A stretch of DNA of 64,000 bases. It comes from DATGMP01 sp035293565. Lineage in GTDB: Bacteria > Pseudomonadota > Alphaproteobacteria > BOG-932 > Roseiterribacteraceae. Below, piece by piece: positions 1-7,580 of the stretch. The DNA is taken from the NCBI GenBank assembly GCA_035293565.1, contig DATGMP010000125.1, forward strand, positions 1 to 64,000, in the 5' to 3' direction. The translations under genes and the position numbers were made by a program. The notes under the pieces were generated by a model that did no database searches, was not told the DNA's origin, and worked only from the letters and a program-made list of their open reading frames with translations. Within the stretch, counting starts at the first letter, position 1. Every line of letters starts with the position of its first letter.

Positions 1-210
1 GTGCCTGGGGATAGGCTCCGACCATCGGAGAAACCCCCGCAGCGTTGCTACACGCCTTAGTCGACACTTCGGGGCGGGCCACCTCAACTGGCTAGCGCCT
101 CACACGGACATGATGGTCTAGCCCCGGCAAAGTCAGGCGCCTGGTTGCCCAACTAGGGAATTTTCAATGCCCACCTTTGCGGAGAATTGCAGGACCGATG
201 ACACCGCTTC
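1..210. other. Left edge without a recognisable gene
   Basis: No open frame, RNA gene or repeat that I can support is visible before the small frame at 211. The bases may belong to the decayed island that also left the integrase remnant at 491-900. Confidence 0.3.
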
Positions 211-390
211 ATGGATTGGAGACGGTCCCAACGCGTCGCAGGTCTGCAGAGGCTGGTAGATGACGAGGGGAATCTGATCGAGAGAGTCCTTGAGCTCGAA
301 GTCCCCGAGGAGGTCCTAGCGCGGGACCTCGGCTGCCTGATGGCGGCGCTCACCTTCCTATGCGAGGCGCGAGGGAAGGCAAAAAGCTAG
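211..390 (+). CDS. Possible small 59-aa hypothetical protein
   Basis: An ATG-initiated frame of 59 codons ends at TAG. The product starts MDWRRSQRVAGLQRLVDDE and is rich in Leu, Glu and Val, with a likely amphipathic helical middle (LIERVLELEVPEEVLARDL) and a basic tail. It has no signal peptide or membrane segment. I do not recognise a family. It lies 100 nt before the integrase remnant and may be a leftover of the same decayed island. Composition is protein-like rather than the Arg/Ser-rich look of shadow frames, but at this length chance is a real alternative. Confidence 0.3.
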   Translation: MDWRRSQRVAGLQRLVDDEGNLIERVLELEVPEEVLARDLGCLMAALTFLCEARGKAKS

Positions 391-490
391 AGCGAGATGA
401 TTGATGGCGAACATCCGCGCGGCCCCCACCCGCGCGGGTTCCCGCCGAACCGCCTATACGGGCGATCATTCATTGGTTAGCCCGGAGTCC

Positions 491-900
491 TCAAGCTGCT
501 TCGTCCTGCGCGACTTCCCCTTCGCGATCGTTCCCCCGCTGGCTCGCCCCAAGATCCAGGATTGCCGCCCGCGCGATCACGTCGGCATGGTCGGCGAGGT
601 ATTTGCTGTAGTTTTTTTCGATCATCGCGACCGACGTGTCGTGCATCACGGCGACGACCCTGACGGGTACGCCGCGCAGGATCTGGCGGACGATACTCGA
701 GTGCCGGAGCGCATACATCGTGACGCGGCCGTTGCTCTCGTCCGGTCGCTCGAAAAGTCGATCGCTCGCGAATGCAGCCTATGCGGCGTCCATGAACGGC
801 GCATAATAGCCCGACTTGCGCCACCGATCGGGTGAGCGTGGGGCGATGCCATCTTTCTCGGCGTTGGTCTGCCGCCGCTGTGTTTCAGGAGCACAGTGGC
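491..900 (-). pseudogene. Remnant of a phage-type tyrosine integrase (C-terminal part)
   Basis: The minus strand encodes the C-terminal catalytic segment of a tyrosine recombinase: ALRHSSIVRQILRGVPVRVV (box II Arg-His region), then HDTSVAMIEKNYSKYL, whose Tyr would be the nucleophile. Upstream, readable sequence (DGIAPRSPDRWRKSGYYAPF) is interrupted by an in-frame TAG near 803-805, and further upstream the reading frame is lost. No complete N-terminal or core-binding domain remains. It lies just past the 3' end of tRNA-Arg(ACG), the usual position for an island integrase, so this is probably the scar of an older integration. The 5' limit is approximate. Confidence 0.65.
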
Positions 901-1162
901 GGGTCGTTCGTCGGTGATCGCGCGCAGTTTTTTTTACGAGCGACTGAGGGATGGGATTGGCGCGGCGAACGTCTTCTTCGCAGGGCCGATGCCGGGCAGC
1001 CCCCGGCTGAATACATGTGACCGAGCCACGCTCTGTGGCTCAACGGTCCGGGACGGAGGGTCGCAGCTATTAGCCTGAGCTTGCGATCCTCTCGAGCCGG
1101 ACACCAGCCGGACACGTCGGAATTAGCGTCTAAATGGCTCTGTGCTAAGTTATTGAAAAAAT

Positions 1163-1239
1163 TGGCGCGCCCGGAAAGACTCGAACTTCCAACCTTCTGA
1201 TCCGTAGTCAGATGCTCTATCCAATTGAGCTACGGGCGC
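1163..1239 (-). tRNA. tRNA-Arg (anticodon ACG)
   Basis: The minus strand folds as a full cloverleaf. The 7-bp acceptor is GCGCCCG with CGGGCGC, the anticodon stem TCTGA/TCAGA encloses loop CTACGGA (anticodon ACG), and the T-arm contains GTTCGAG. CCA is encoded at 1163-1165. Its 3' end faces the integrase remnant, so this tRNA was probably an island attachment site. Confidence 0.95.
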
Positions 1240-1389
1240 ATTTCATGGGCGGTCGCTAAGCGCGAGGCCGGACCGGCCTTGGATCGAGGGCGCGAACCTA
1301 TCGAAAGGCCGCGTGGAACGCAAGCCGTCCGACAGACGTCCGGCAGGCCTCGCGAGATTGACGTCGCCCTCGAGGTCTGTCATTGGCGT

Positions 1390-1415
1390 TTCGCCTGGGG
1401 CTGCCCCTAGGCGAA
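1390..1415. other. Strong hairpin in front of the lipoprotein-like gene
   Basis: TTCGCCTGGGG and CCCC-T-AGGCGAA can pair as an 11-bp stem with one bulged T and a 3-nt loop. There is no T-tract on either side. It ends 20 nt before the start at 1435, so it may sit in that gene's 5' untranslated region or mark the end of a lost upstream transcript. Confidence 0.5.
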
Positions 1416-1434
1416 TGAATATTGGAGGTCGCCC

Positions 1435-2025
1435 ATGATCCGGAGAGTGGCCAGAATTCTAATGGCGACCGGGCTATCCGCCACGGCGGCGTGCAGCTCT
1501 GTAATGACCGGTCTCGTGGGCGATCCGCACGGTCCGCAAGGTACCCCGAAGACTGCGGCGCCGACCCCCTTCATGGGGCTTGCATACAGCTCGAATAATG
1601 TCGACGCGCAAGCCCAGTCCCAATCGCATGTCGCGACCGGAACCCAGACGATCCTGCCGCCAACCCTCGCGCCCACATCGCCCGCGGACACGACCGAAGA
1701 TACGGAAGCCGTGGGGACGGCAGGACCGCGGCCGCCGATCGCGGTCGCGCCTTTGACCCAGGATCCGTCGCAGCTTGGCGGATTGGGCAGCGCCGCAGCG
1801 CGCGAAGCGAAGAAGGCGGGTCAGCCCCGTTTCGTCCTCCTGGTCCTGACGCCCGCGCTTTCCGATGCCGCCGCCATCAATGCCATCGGCACGCAGTCGC
1901 GCGCCGCTGCGCAGGCCGCTCTGCATGCGATCGCGGCGGCGGGCGTGCCGGCCGATCGGGTCGAGATATCGAGTGCCACCGCGATCGCGGGCGCTCCGGG
2001 CGAGATGCGGCTTTACGTCCGATAA
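1435..2025 (+). CDS. Putative lipoprotein of unknown function
   Basis: The product is 196 aa. Start ATG is preceded by GGAGG at good spacing. The N-terminus (MIRRVARILMATGLSATAAC) is a signal peptide with a plausible but imperfect lipobox ending at Cys20. Residues 25-120 are Pro/Thr/Ala-rich and look disordered. The last ~70 residues form a small predicted alpha/beta segment with FVLLVLTP and a helix-strand ending (GVPADRVEISSATAIAGAP) that loosely recalls OmpA-type or secretin-associated domains, not enough for assignment. It stands alone between tRNA-Arg and the convergent glnA. Secretion is fairly clear; function is unknown. Confidence 0.7.
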   Translation: MIRRVARILMATGLSATAACSSVMTGLVGDPHGPQGTPKTAAPTPFMGLAYSSNNVDAQAQSQSHVATGTQTILPPTLAPTSPADTTEDTEAVGTAGPRPPIAVAPLTQDPSQLGGLGSAAAREAKKAGQPRFVLLVLTPALSDAAAINAIGTQSRAAAQAALHAIAAAGVPADRVEISSATAIAGAPGEMRLYVR

Positions 2026-2042
2026 CGCGATCGCGCTTGCGC

Positions 2043-2074
2043 AAAAAGAAAGGGCCACCTTTTGGGCGGCCCTT
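2043..2074 (-). terminator. Rho-independent terminator of glnA
   Basis: AAGGGCC (2050-2056) pairs with GGCCCTT (2068-2074). Read on the minus strand, the stem is followed by TTTCTTTTT, a proper U-tract. It lies 40 nt past the glnA stop and just after the convergent lipoprotein gene. Confidence 0.8.
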
Positions 2075-2075
2075 G

Positions 2076-2104
2076 TTGGTTGAGCGGGTGTTGGTTGAGC
2101 GGGT
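2076..2104. repeat. Short tandem duplication between terminator and glnA
   Basis: TTGGTTGAGCGGGT occurs twice in tandem with a 15-nt period (2076-2089 and 2091-2104). It is a simple slippage-type duplication in the 3' untranslated region of glnA; no function is evident. Confidence 0.8.
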
Positions 2105-2113
2105 TGTGGGGTC

Positions 2114-3523
2114 TCAGACGGAATAGTAGAGCTTGAACTCGATCGGGTGCGGGGTGGTCTCGAAAGCCATGACCTCTTCCATCCTGAGGTCGATGTAGCT
2201 CTCCAGCATGTCCTTGGTGAACACGTCGCCCTTCAACAGGAACTCGTGGTCGGCCTTGAGGCTGTCGATCGCCTGCCGCAGAGAGCCGCACACCGTCGGC
2301 ACCTCCTTCAGCTCCTCCGGCGGCAGGTCGTAGAGGTTCTTGTCCATCGCCTCGCCCGGATGGATCTTGTTCTGGATGCCGTCCAGGCCGGCCATCAGCA
2401 TCGCCGAGAAGGCGAGATAGGGGTTGGCCGCCGGATCGGGGAAACGCACCTCCACCCGCTTGCCCTTGGGGCTGTTCACATAGGGGATGCGGCACGACGC
2501 CGAGCGATTGCGCGACGAATAGGCGAGCAGCACCGGAGCCTCATAGCCCGGAACCAAACGCTTGTAGCTGTTGGTCGTGGGGTTGGTGATCGCGTTCAGC
2601 GCCTTGGCGTGCCGGATGATGCCGCCGATGTAGTAGAGGCAGGTCTCCGACAGGTCGGCATAGAGATTGCCCGCGAACAAGGGCTTGCCGCCCTTCCACA
2701 GCGACTGGTGACAATGCATGCCCGAGCCGTTGTCGCCGAAGATCGGCTTCGGCATGAAGGTCGCGGTCTTGCCGTAGGCCTGCGCCACATTGTGGACCAC
2801 GTACTTGTAGAGCTGCATGTTGTCCGCGCACTTGACCAGGGTCGCGAACTTGATCCCGAGCTCGTGCTGCGAGGGCGCCACCTCATGGTGGTGCTTCTCG
2901 ACCTCCACCCCCATGTCGGCCAGAACCGAGACCATCTCCGAGCGCAAATCCTGGGCGCTGTCGACCGGCGCCACCGGGAAATAGCCGCCCTTGACCCCCG
3001 GACGGTGGCCCAGATTGCCGTCGGGATATTCCCGGAGCGCGTTGTACGGCCCTTCCTCGCTGTCGAGGAAATAGGCGCCCTGGTTCATGCCGACCGTGAA
3101 ACGGGCGTCGTCGAATACGAAGAACTCGGCCTCAGGCCCGAAAAAGACCGTGTCGGCAACGCCCGACGACTTGGCATAGGCTTCCGCCGCCTTGGCGATC
3201 GAGCGCGGATCGCGCCCATAGGGCTGGCCCGACGAAGGCTCGTAAATGTCGCAGAACAAATCCAAGGTCGGCTGCGCCGCGAACGGGTCCATCACCGCCG
3301 TCGACGCGTCCGGGATCAACGTCATGTCCGACTCGTTGATCGCCTTCCACCCCGCGATCGACGACCCGTCAAATTGAAGACCGTCGGAAAACACCGCCTC
3401 GTCGATCGTCGATACGTGCTGCGATACGTGCTGAAGCTTCCCGCGCGGGTCCGTAAACCGCAAATCCACGTACTTAACGTCATGCTCCTTAATCAGATCA
3501 AATACCTTCGATACGTCCGACAT
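2114..3523 (-). CDS. glnA: Glutamine synthetase type I
   Basis: GlnA condenses glutamate and ammonia to glutamine with ATP in the cytoplasm. The 469-aa product has the usual GSI length. It shows the N-terminal beta-grasp segment (VDLRFTDPRGKLQHV), the catalytic region GPEAEFFVFD, HHHEVAPSQHELG, the ATP-binding KPIFGDNGSGMH, and NRSASCRIP. NLYDLPPEE carries the Tyr that is adenylylated in regulated GSI enzymes. I chose ATG at 3523 (MSDVSKVFDL) because it gives the family N-terminus and has GAGG upstream; an earlier in-frame start would add 16 atypical residues and run into a hairpin. It is last in the amtB-porin-glnB-glnA gene order. Nitrogen control through PII and adenylylation is expected from family knowledge. 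Confidence 0.98.
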   Translation of the reverse strand: MSDVSKVFDLIKEHDVKYVDLRFTDPRGKLQHVSQHVSTIDEAVFSDGLQFDGSSIAGWKAINESDMTLIPDASTAVMDPFAAQPTLDLFCDIYEPSSGQPYGRDPRSIAKAAEAYAKSSGVADTVFFGPEAEFFVFDDARFTVGMNQGAYFLDSEEGPYNALREYPDGNLGHRPGVKGGYFPVAPVDSAQDLRSEMVSVLADMGVEVEKHHHEVAPSQHELGIKFATLVKCADNMQLYKYVVHNVAQAYGKTATFMPKPIFGDNGSGMHCHQSLWKGGKPLFAGNLYADLSETCLYYIGGIIRHAKALNAITNPTTNSYKRLVPGYEAPVLLAYSSRNRSASCRIPYVNSPKGKRVEVRFPDPAANPYLAFSAMLMAGLDGIQNKIHPGEAMDKNLYDLPPEELKEVPTVCGSLRQAIDSLKADHEFLLKGDVFTKDMLESYIDLRMEEVMAFETTPHPIEFKLYYSV

Positions 3524-3546
3524 GACTGCCTCACTACAAGAAGAGA

Positions 3547-3573
3547 GGTTGAGCCGGCGATACCGGCTCAACC
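3547..3573. promoter_or_regulatory. Perfect 11-bp hairpin in the glnB-glnA spacer
   Basis: GGTTGAGCCGG and CCGGCTCAACC form a perfect 11-bp stem with a CGATA loop. It ends 24 nt before the glnA start codon and has no U-tract. It could be an mRNA processing or stability element that sets the glnB:glnA ratio. Confidence 0.55.
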
Positions 3574-3611
3574 CGTAAGTTGCCCCTGGACAAAGAAAAG
3601 CGCGTCGATGC

Positions 3612-3950
3612 CTAGATGGCGTCGGCGCCCTTCTCTCCGGTTCGAATCCGGATCACTTCCTCGATCGGCGAAACGAAGATCTTGCCATCGCCGATCTTGC
3701 CGCTATGCGCGGCATGCTGGATCGCCTCGATCGCGCGGTCGAGCAAGCCGTCGTCGAGCACGACCTCGATTTTCACCTTGGGCAGGAAGTCGACGACATA
3801 CTCGGCGCCGCGATACAGCTCGGTGTGGCCCTTCTGCCGTCCATATCCCTTGGCTTCGGTTACGGTCAGCCCTTGAACTCCGACCTTGTTCAACGCTTCC
3901 TTTACGTCCTCAAGCTTGAACGGCTTAATGATGGCTTCGATCTTTTTCAT
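3612..3950 (-). CDS. glnB: Nitrogen regulatory protein PII
   Basis: The 112-aa product is a standard PII trimer subunit, which senses ATP/ADP and 2-oxoglutarate and controls AmtB, GlnA adenylylation and NtrBC. It begins MKKIEAIIKPFKLEDVKEAL. The T-loop reads RGAEYVVDFLPKVKIEVVL with Tyr51, the uridylylation site of proteobacterial PII. The B- and C-loop sequences (GKIGDGKIFV, IRIRTGEKG) are intact. ATG at 3950 has GGAGGGA upstream and gives the normal N-terminus; the longer frame adds eight unlikely residues. With amtB in the same gene set, direct docking on AmtB is expected. glnB and glnK are hard to separate by sequence; next to glnA, glnB is the better name. Confidence 0.96.
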   Translation of the reverse strand: MKKIEAIIKPFKLEDVKEALNKVGVQGLTVTEAKGYGRQKGHTELYRGAEYVVDFLPKVKIEVVLDDGLLDRAIEAIQHAAHSGKIGDGKIFVSPIEEVIRIRTGEKGADAI

Positions 3951-3979
3951 CAGTCCCTCCTCTGGGTCCGGCAAACGGT

Positions 3980-5605
3980 TTAGATCTTCAGGATGAAATC
4001 GAGCCCGAAGGTGAATTGATCGCTGGATTTTCCGTCGTCGAACGGCTTGCCTCCGCGGAGCGCGTTGTCGTAACGGATTTCCGGACGGATCGTCAGAGCC
4101 TGCAAGGGCGCCGGCACCGGCGGCTTGAAGGTGACGCCCAGCGTGACTTCGCCGTACGTCGTCGGCGCCTGCGAGAAGAGCAGCGGTTGATCGAGCGGGA
4201 GACCGCGCTCGAATTGCACGAAGGTGCGGTTGCCGGGGAAGCCCGCGACGAAAAAGTTCTTATCGTCGCTCCACACCTCGACGCGTCCGTTCAGCGTCGT
4301 CACGTCATCGAGCGCATAAGAAGCATATTGGGCGGCGCCCCAGCCGTCGGCATCGCCCAACTCTTCGTGGATGTAGTTGAGCTCGGTGACGAAGGTCCAT
4401 TTGTCAGTCGCCTTGTAGGTCGCGACGACGTCATTCAGGAAGCGGAAGTGCCGGTTGTCGTTCACGTCCTCGGGGCCGAGATGCGTGAGGGCGAGAATGG
4501 TCAGCTTGCCGTCGAGTAGATTGTTCAGCCCGAACCCGCCCTGGAACGCCGCAGAGCTGTTCGTGTCGCCATCGCCGAAGGTGGTGTTCACGCCCGTGTC
4601 GATGCCCGTATAAATATCCAGCGTTGGATTGACGTGTGTGATCGCCATTACGCCGGTGTGCTTCAGCGGGATGCCGAAGTTGAAGATGTACGACTTCGAA
4701 TAGAAGGCATTGCCGCTCGGATCGATCGTCTCGGCGCCGAGATAGGTCACGTATTGGCCGATCTTGATGTCCACGCCCCCATCGGTCAGCCAGGGCGTGT
4801 GAACATATGCCCAAGCTTCGACGATATCGAGCTGATCGCGCTCCTTGATGTCGGTATCGAGCTCGCCGAGGAAATGCGTGTAGCGCGCGTCGGTGCCGAA
4901 CATGCCCTGCAGCCGGTAGCCGAGCGCATAGTCGGTGGCGTTGGTGTCGAGCGGCTTCTCGGCCGTGACCAGCAGCTGGTTCAGCACCAGCTGGTTGGAT
5001 TTGTCGGTGAATAGATGCCCGTAGTTCACGCCGCTGTGCGGCGAGTCCTTGTTGGCGGTGATGCCGGCTTCGAGCTGGGCCCAGACGGAGAACTCGGGCG
5101 GTGCTGCCGGCGCTACTGCCGCCGCTGCTGCGGGAGCAGGCGCGGGCGGCGGTGCTGCCGGCGTTGCATAGACAATGGAGGCCCGGCGGTTTTGCGGCTC
5201 CTTCACGCCGTCGGCCGTGGGAACCAGCAGATCGTGCTTGCCTTTGGCGACGATCGCGATCTCGCTTCCCGGAACGCCCTGCCTGGTCAGCTCTGCCTGA
5301 ACCGCGAGCGCGCGACGTTTCGAAAGGCGGAGATTGTAGGCGTCGGAGCCGACGGTGTCAGTGTATCCGGTCACCTCGATGCTCGTCGGCTTGCCTGCAG
5401 CAATGTCGGCAGCCGCCTGATCGACGATTTTGACCGCCTCGGGCGTGAGGACCGACTTGTCGAAATCAAAGAAGACGAGATAGCTGTGCGGAGTCATCGC
5501 CGCGGCTGCCGGTGCGGCATCTTCCGCATGAGCGGCGACCACCGCCAGGGAAGAGGCCCAAAGGGCGCCCAGGCATACTCCGATTCTGACTGACGTTTTT
5601 GTCAT
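3980..5605 (-). CDS. OmpA-domain / beta-barrel porin fusion protein
   Basis: The product is 541 aa. A Sec signal peptide (about residues 1-27, ending AHA) is followed at about 37-148 by an OmpA-like peptidoglycan-binding domain: FFDFDKSVLTPEA, TGYTDTVGSDAYNLRLSKRR and PQNRRASIVY. An Ala/Pro linker leads into a C-terminal barrel of about 370 residues with alternating aromatic strands (YALGYRLQGMFG, DIVEAWAYVHTP, LDFILKI ending in a hydrophobic residue) resembling the BBP2/OmpL-like outer-membrane family. OmpA domains normally follow their barrel, so the order is reversed. It lies between amtB and glnB on the same strand with AGGAG before the start. A role as the outer-membrane route for ammonium or small amines is inference from context. 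Confidence 0.85.
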   Translation of the reverse strand: MTKTSVRIGVCLGALWASSLAVVAAHAEDAAPAAAAMTPHSYLVFFDFDKSVLTPEAVKIVDQAAADIAAGKPTSIEVTGYTDTVGSDAYNLRLSKRRALAVQAELTRQGVPGSEIAIVAKGKHDLLVPTADGVKEPQNRRASIVYATPAAPPPAPAPAAAAAVAPAAPPEFSVWAQLEAGITANKDSPHSGVNYGHLFTDKSNQLVLNQLLVTAEKPLDTNATDYALGYRLQGMFGTDARYTHFLGELDTDIKERDQLDIVEAWAYVHTPWLTDGGVDIKIGQYVTYLGAETIDPSGNAFYSKSYIFNFGIPLKHTGVMAITHVNPTLDIYTGIDTGVNTTFGDGDTNSSAAFQGGFGLNNLLDGKLTILALTHLGPEDVNDNRHFRFLNDVVATYKATDKWTFVTELNYIHEELGDADGWGAAQYASYALDDVTTLNGRVEVWSDDKNFFVAGFPGNRTFVQFERGLPLDQPLLFSQAPTTYGEVTLGVTFKPPVPAPLQALTIRPEIRYDNALRGGKPFDDGKSSDQFTFGLDFILKI

Positions 5606-5685
5606 TTCATTACTCCTGTGTCTCGGCCGTCGCGGGACCTAGAGAATTTTGCGCGAACAGTCGAATGTTTATGTGCTTCGGGCTC

Positions 5686-5714
5686 GGAGGAGACGCGCTG
5701 GATGCGTCTCCTCC
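5686..5714. other. Perfect 11-bp hairpin between amtB and the porin gene
   Basis: GGAGGAGACGC (5686-5696) and GCGTCTCCTCC (5704-5714) form a perfect stem with a 7-nt loop. No U-tract follows on the minus strand. It could trap a transcript end, protect the amtB message from 3' decay, or lower downstream expression. Confidence 0.6.
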
Positions 5715-5731
5715 GGTCTGACACCCGATCG

Positions 5732-7216
5732 TTAGGGAACGACCTCTCCATGCAGAGCCAAGTCGAGGCCCTCGACTTCGGTCTCCTCGTCGACGCGGAG
5801 TCCGATGACCCAGTCGATGATCTTGAGCAGGATGTAGCTGCCAATGGCATCGTAGACGATCACCGATCCGATCCCGACCAGCTGCGTCAGGATCTGCTCG
5901 GGATGTCCGTCAACCAGACCGCCCTTCGACAGTTGATCAGCCGTCAGCCCGGTCGACTGACCGGCAATGATCGTCGCGCGGGCGAAGACGCCGGTCAGCG
6001 CCGCGCCGACGATGCCGCCGATGGCGTGCACGCCGAACGCATCCAAGCTGTCGTCATAGCCCATCATGTGCTTGAGGCTGGTGGCCGACCAGAAGCAGAC
6101 CGCACCCGCGACAAAGCCGATCACGAGGGCGCCCGCGGGATCGACGTAACCCGAGGCCGGAGTAATGGCGACCAGACCCGCGACCGCGCCGGAGCAGATG
6201 CCGAGCACGGACGGCTTGCCCTTGGCCAGCCATTCCACGAACATCCAGCCCAAGGCCGCCGCCGCCGTCGCGATCTGCGTGACCGCCATCGCCATTCCGG
6301 CATTGAAGCCCGCGGTTACCGCTGAACCGGCGTTGAACCCGAACCAGCCGACCCACAGCAGCGAGGCGCCGATGACGGTCAGCACGAGGTTGTGCGGCGG
6401 CATCGGCTCCGTCGGGTAGCCCCTGCGCTTGCCCAGGACCAGCGCCGTCATCAGACCGGCGATGCCGGCATTGATGTGGACGACCGTGCCGCCGGCATAG
6501 TCGAGCACGCCCAGCGCATTCAGCCATCCCGACGGGTCCCACACCCAGTGCGCCACCGGAGCATAGACCACGATCGCCCACAGGCCGATGAACCAGAGCA
6601 TCGCCGAGAACTTCATCCGGTCGGCGAAGGAGCCGCAGATGAGCGCCGGCGTGATGATCGCGAACGTCATCTGGAAGCACATATAGACCGATTCAGGGAT
6701 CGTCTTGGCGAGGTCGGCATTGAACGCGTCTATCGCCATCCCGTTCAGGAACAGCCGGTCAAGGCCGCCAATATAGGGAGCCAAAGCGCCCGACCCCGGC
6801 GTGAAGGCCAGAGAATATGTGATCACCGTCCACAGGATGGTCACCAGACAGGTGATCGCGAAGCTCTGCATCAAGGTCGCGAGCACGTTCTTCTTACGAA
6901 CCATGCCGCCATAGAAGAGCGCGAGGCCGGGGATGGTCATCATCAGCACCAGCGCCACGGAGGTGAGCATCCAGGCCGTGTCGCCGCTGTCGAGCTTGGG
7001 GGCGGCGGGAGCAGCGGCGGCCGGAGCCGCTGCAGCAGGTGCGGCGGCCTGATCGGCAGGCGCTGCGGCAGGAGCGGCAGGGGCGGCCGGAGCCGAAGCC
7101 GCGGGCGCCGCCGGAGCTGGGGCCGGTGCAGATTGCTGCGCGAGCGCGGGAAGCGCGAGACAGACAAGCAGAAAGGCCGCTCCCGCGAGGCCTTTCCAGG
7201 TCCTGACTATTTTCAT
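5732..7216 (-). CDS. amtB: Ammonium transporter AmtB with Ala/Pro-rich N-terminal extension
   Basis: This trimeric inner-membrane channel conducts ammonium/ammonia. The 494-aa product has a cleavable signal peptide (LVCLALPALAQ), an Ala/Pro spacer at about residues 27-75, then 11 predicted membrane helices starting at TAWMLTSVALVLMMTIPGLA. The two pore histidines sit in VYAPVAHWVW and AFGVHAIGG. GGTVVHINAG and WFGFNAGSA are family signatures. AGGAG precedes the ATG. The Ala/Pro spacer after the signal peptide is longer than in E. coli AmtB and would be periplasmic. It heads the minus-strand set amtB-porin-glnB-glnA. A sigma-54-type promoter about 105 nt upstream fits NtrC-dependent induction under nitrogen limitation. 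Confidence 0.97.
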   Translation of the reverse strand: MKIVRTWKGLAGAAFLLVCLALPALAQQSAPAPAPAAPAASAPAAPAAPAAAPADQAAAPAAAAPAAAAPAAPKLDSGDTAWMLTSVALVLMMTIPGLALFYGGMVRKKNVLATLMQSFAITCLVTILWTVITYSLAFTPGSGALAPYIGGLDRLFLNGMAIDAFNADLAKTIPESVYMCFQMTFAIITPALICGSFADRMKFSAMLWFIGLWAIVVYAPVAHWVWDPSGWLNALGVLDYAGGTVVHINAGIAGLMTALVLGKRRGYPTEPMPPHNLVLTVIGASLLWVGWFGFNAGSAVTAGFNAGMAMAVTQIATAAAALGWMFVEWLAKGKPSVLGICSGAVAGLVAITPASGYVDPAGALVIGFVAGAVCFWSATSLKHMMGYDDSLDAFGVHAIGGIVGAALTGVFARATIIAGQSTGLTADQLSKGGLVDGHPEQILTQLVGIGSVIVYDAIGSYILLKIIDWVIGLRVDEETEVEGLDLALHGEVVP

Positions 7217-7320
7217 TGGGTCTCCTCCTGATGATGCGATGCCGTTGCCCGGCCGATCCCGCCCGCGCCGCTTCTGGGCGAGCCTCCGCCGAGCGGACCA
7301 ACTCCGGTCGACTCCGTGAA

Positions 7321-7336
7321 TTCAAGAACCGTGCCA
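7321..7336 (-). promoter_or_regulatory. Sigma-54 (RpoN) type promoter for amtB
   Basis: On the minus strand the sequence is TGGCAC-GGTTC-TTGAA. This matches the -24 box and spacing of the RpoN consensus TGGCAC-N5-TTGCW, with one mismatch in the -12 box. Its distance of about 105 nt to the amtB start is reasonable. Upstream dyads (GCACGTGC at 7373-7380 and CTGCCC/GGGCAG at 7409-7427) are where an NtrC-type activator could bind, though neither is a textbook NtrC site. Confidence 0.6.
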
Positions 7337-7580
7337 AGCCGGGGCGTGTAAGGGATTCATTAGTAATTTTGCGCACGTGCACTTGTCGTCGCGATCAAAA
7401 AGCCGCGTCTGCCCGCATTCTGGGCAGGCATTTGCATAAAAACTGGGCAGATGAGGGCGGTCCTGTGTGCGCTGCAGCAAATCGATCAATCGACCGGCCG
7501 GCTTGGGCACACAAAGGCGAATGACGCGCGCGCGGCGCCTGTTTCGAACGGATTGCCGCCGAACCGCAGGCGCTGGGCGG

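Noticed and set aside
3638..3656. T-loop-like GGTTCGAATCC suggesting a tRNA fragment
   Set aside because: It lies inside the glnB coding sequence and no cloverleaf can be built around it.
2147..3919. 590-codon open frame on the plus strand opposite glnA and glnB
   Set aside because: It is the antisense shadow of two certain genes; its translation is Arg/His/Val-rich with no domain, as GC-rich antisense frames usually are.
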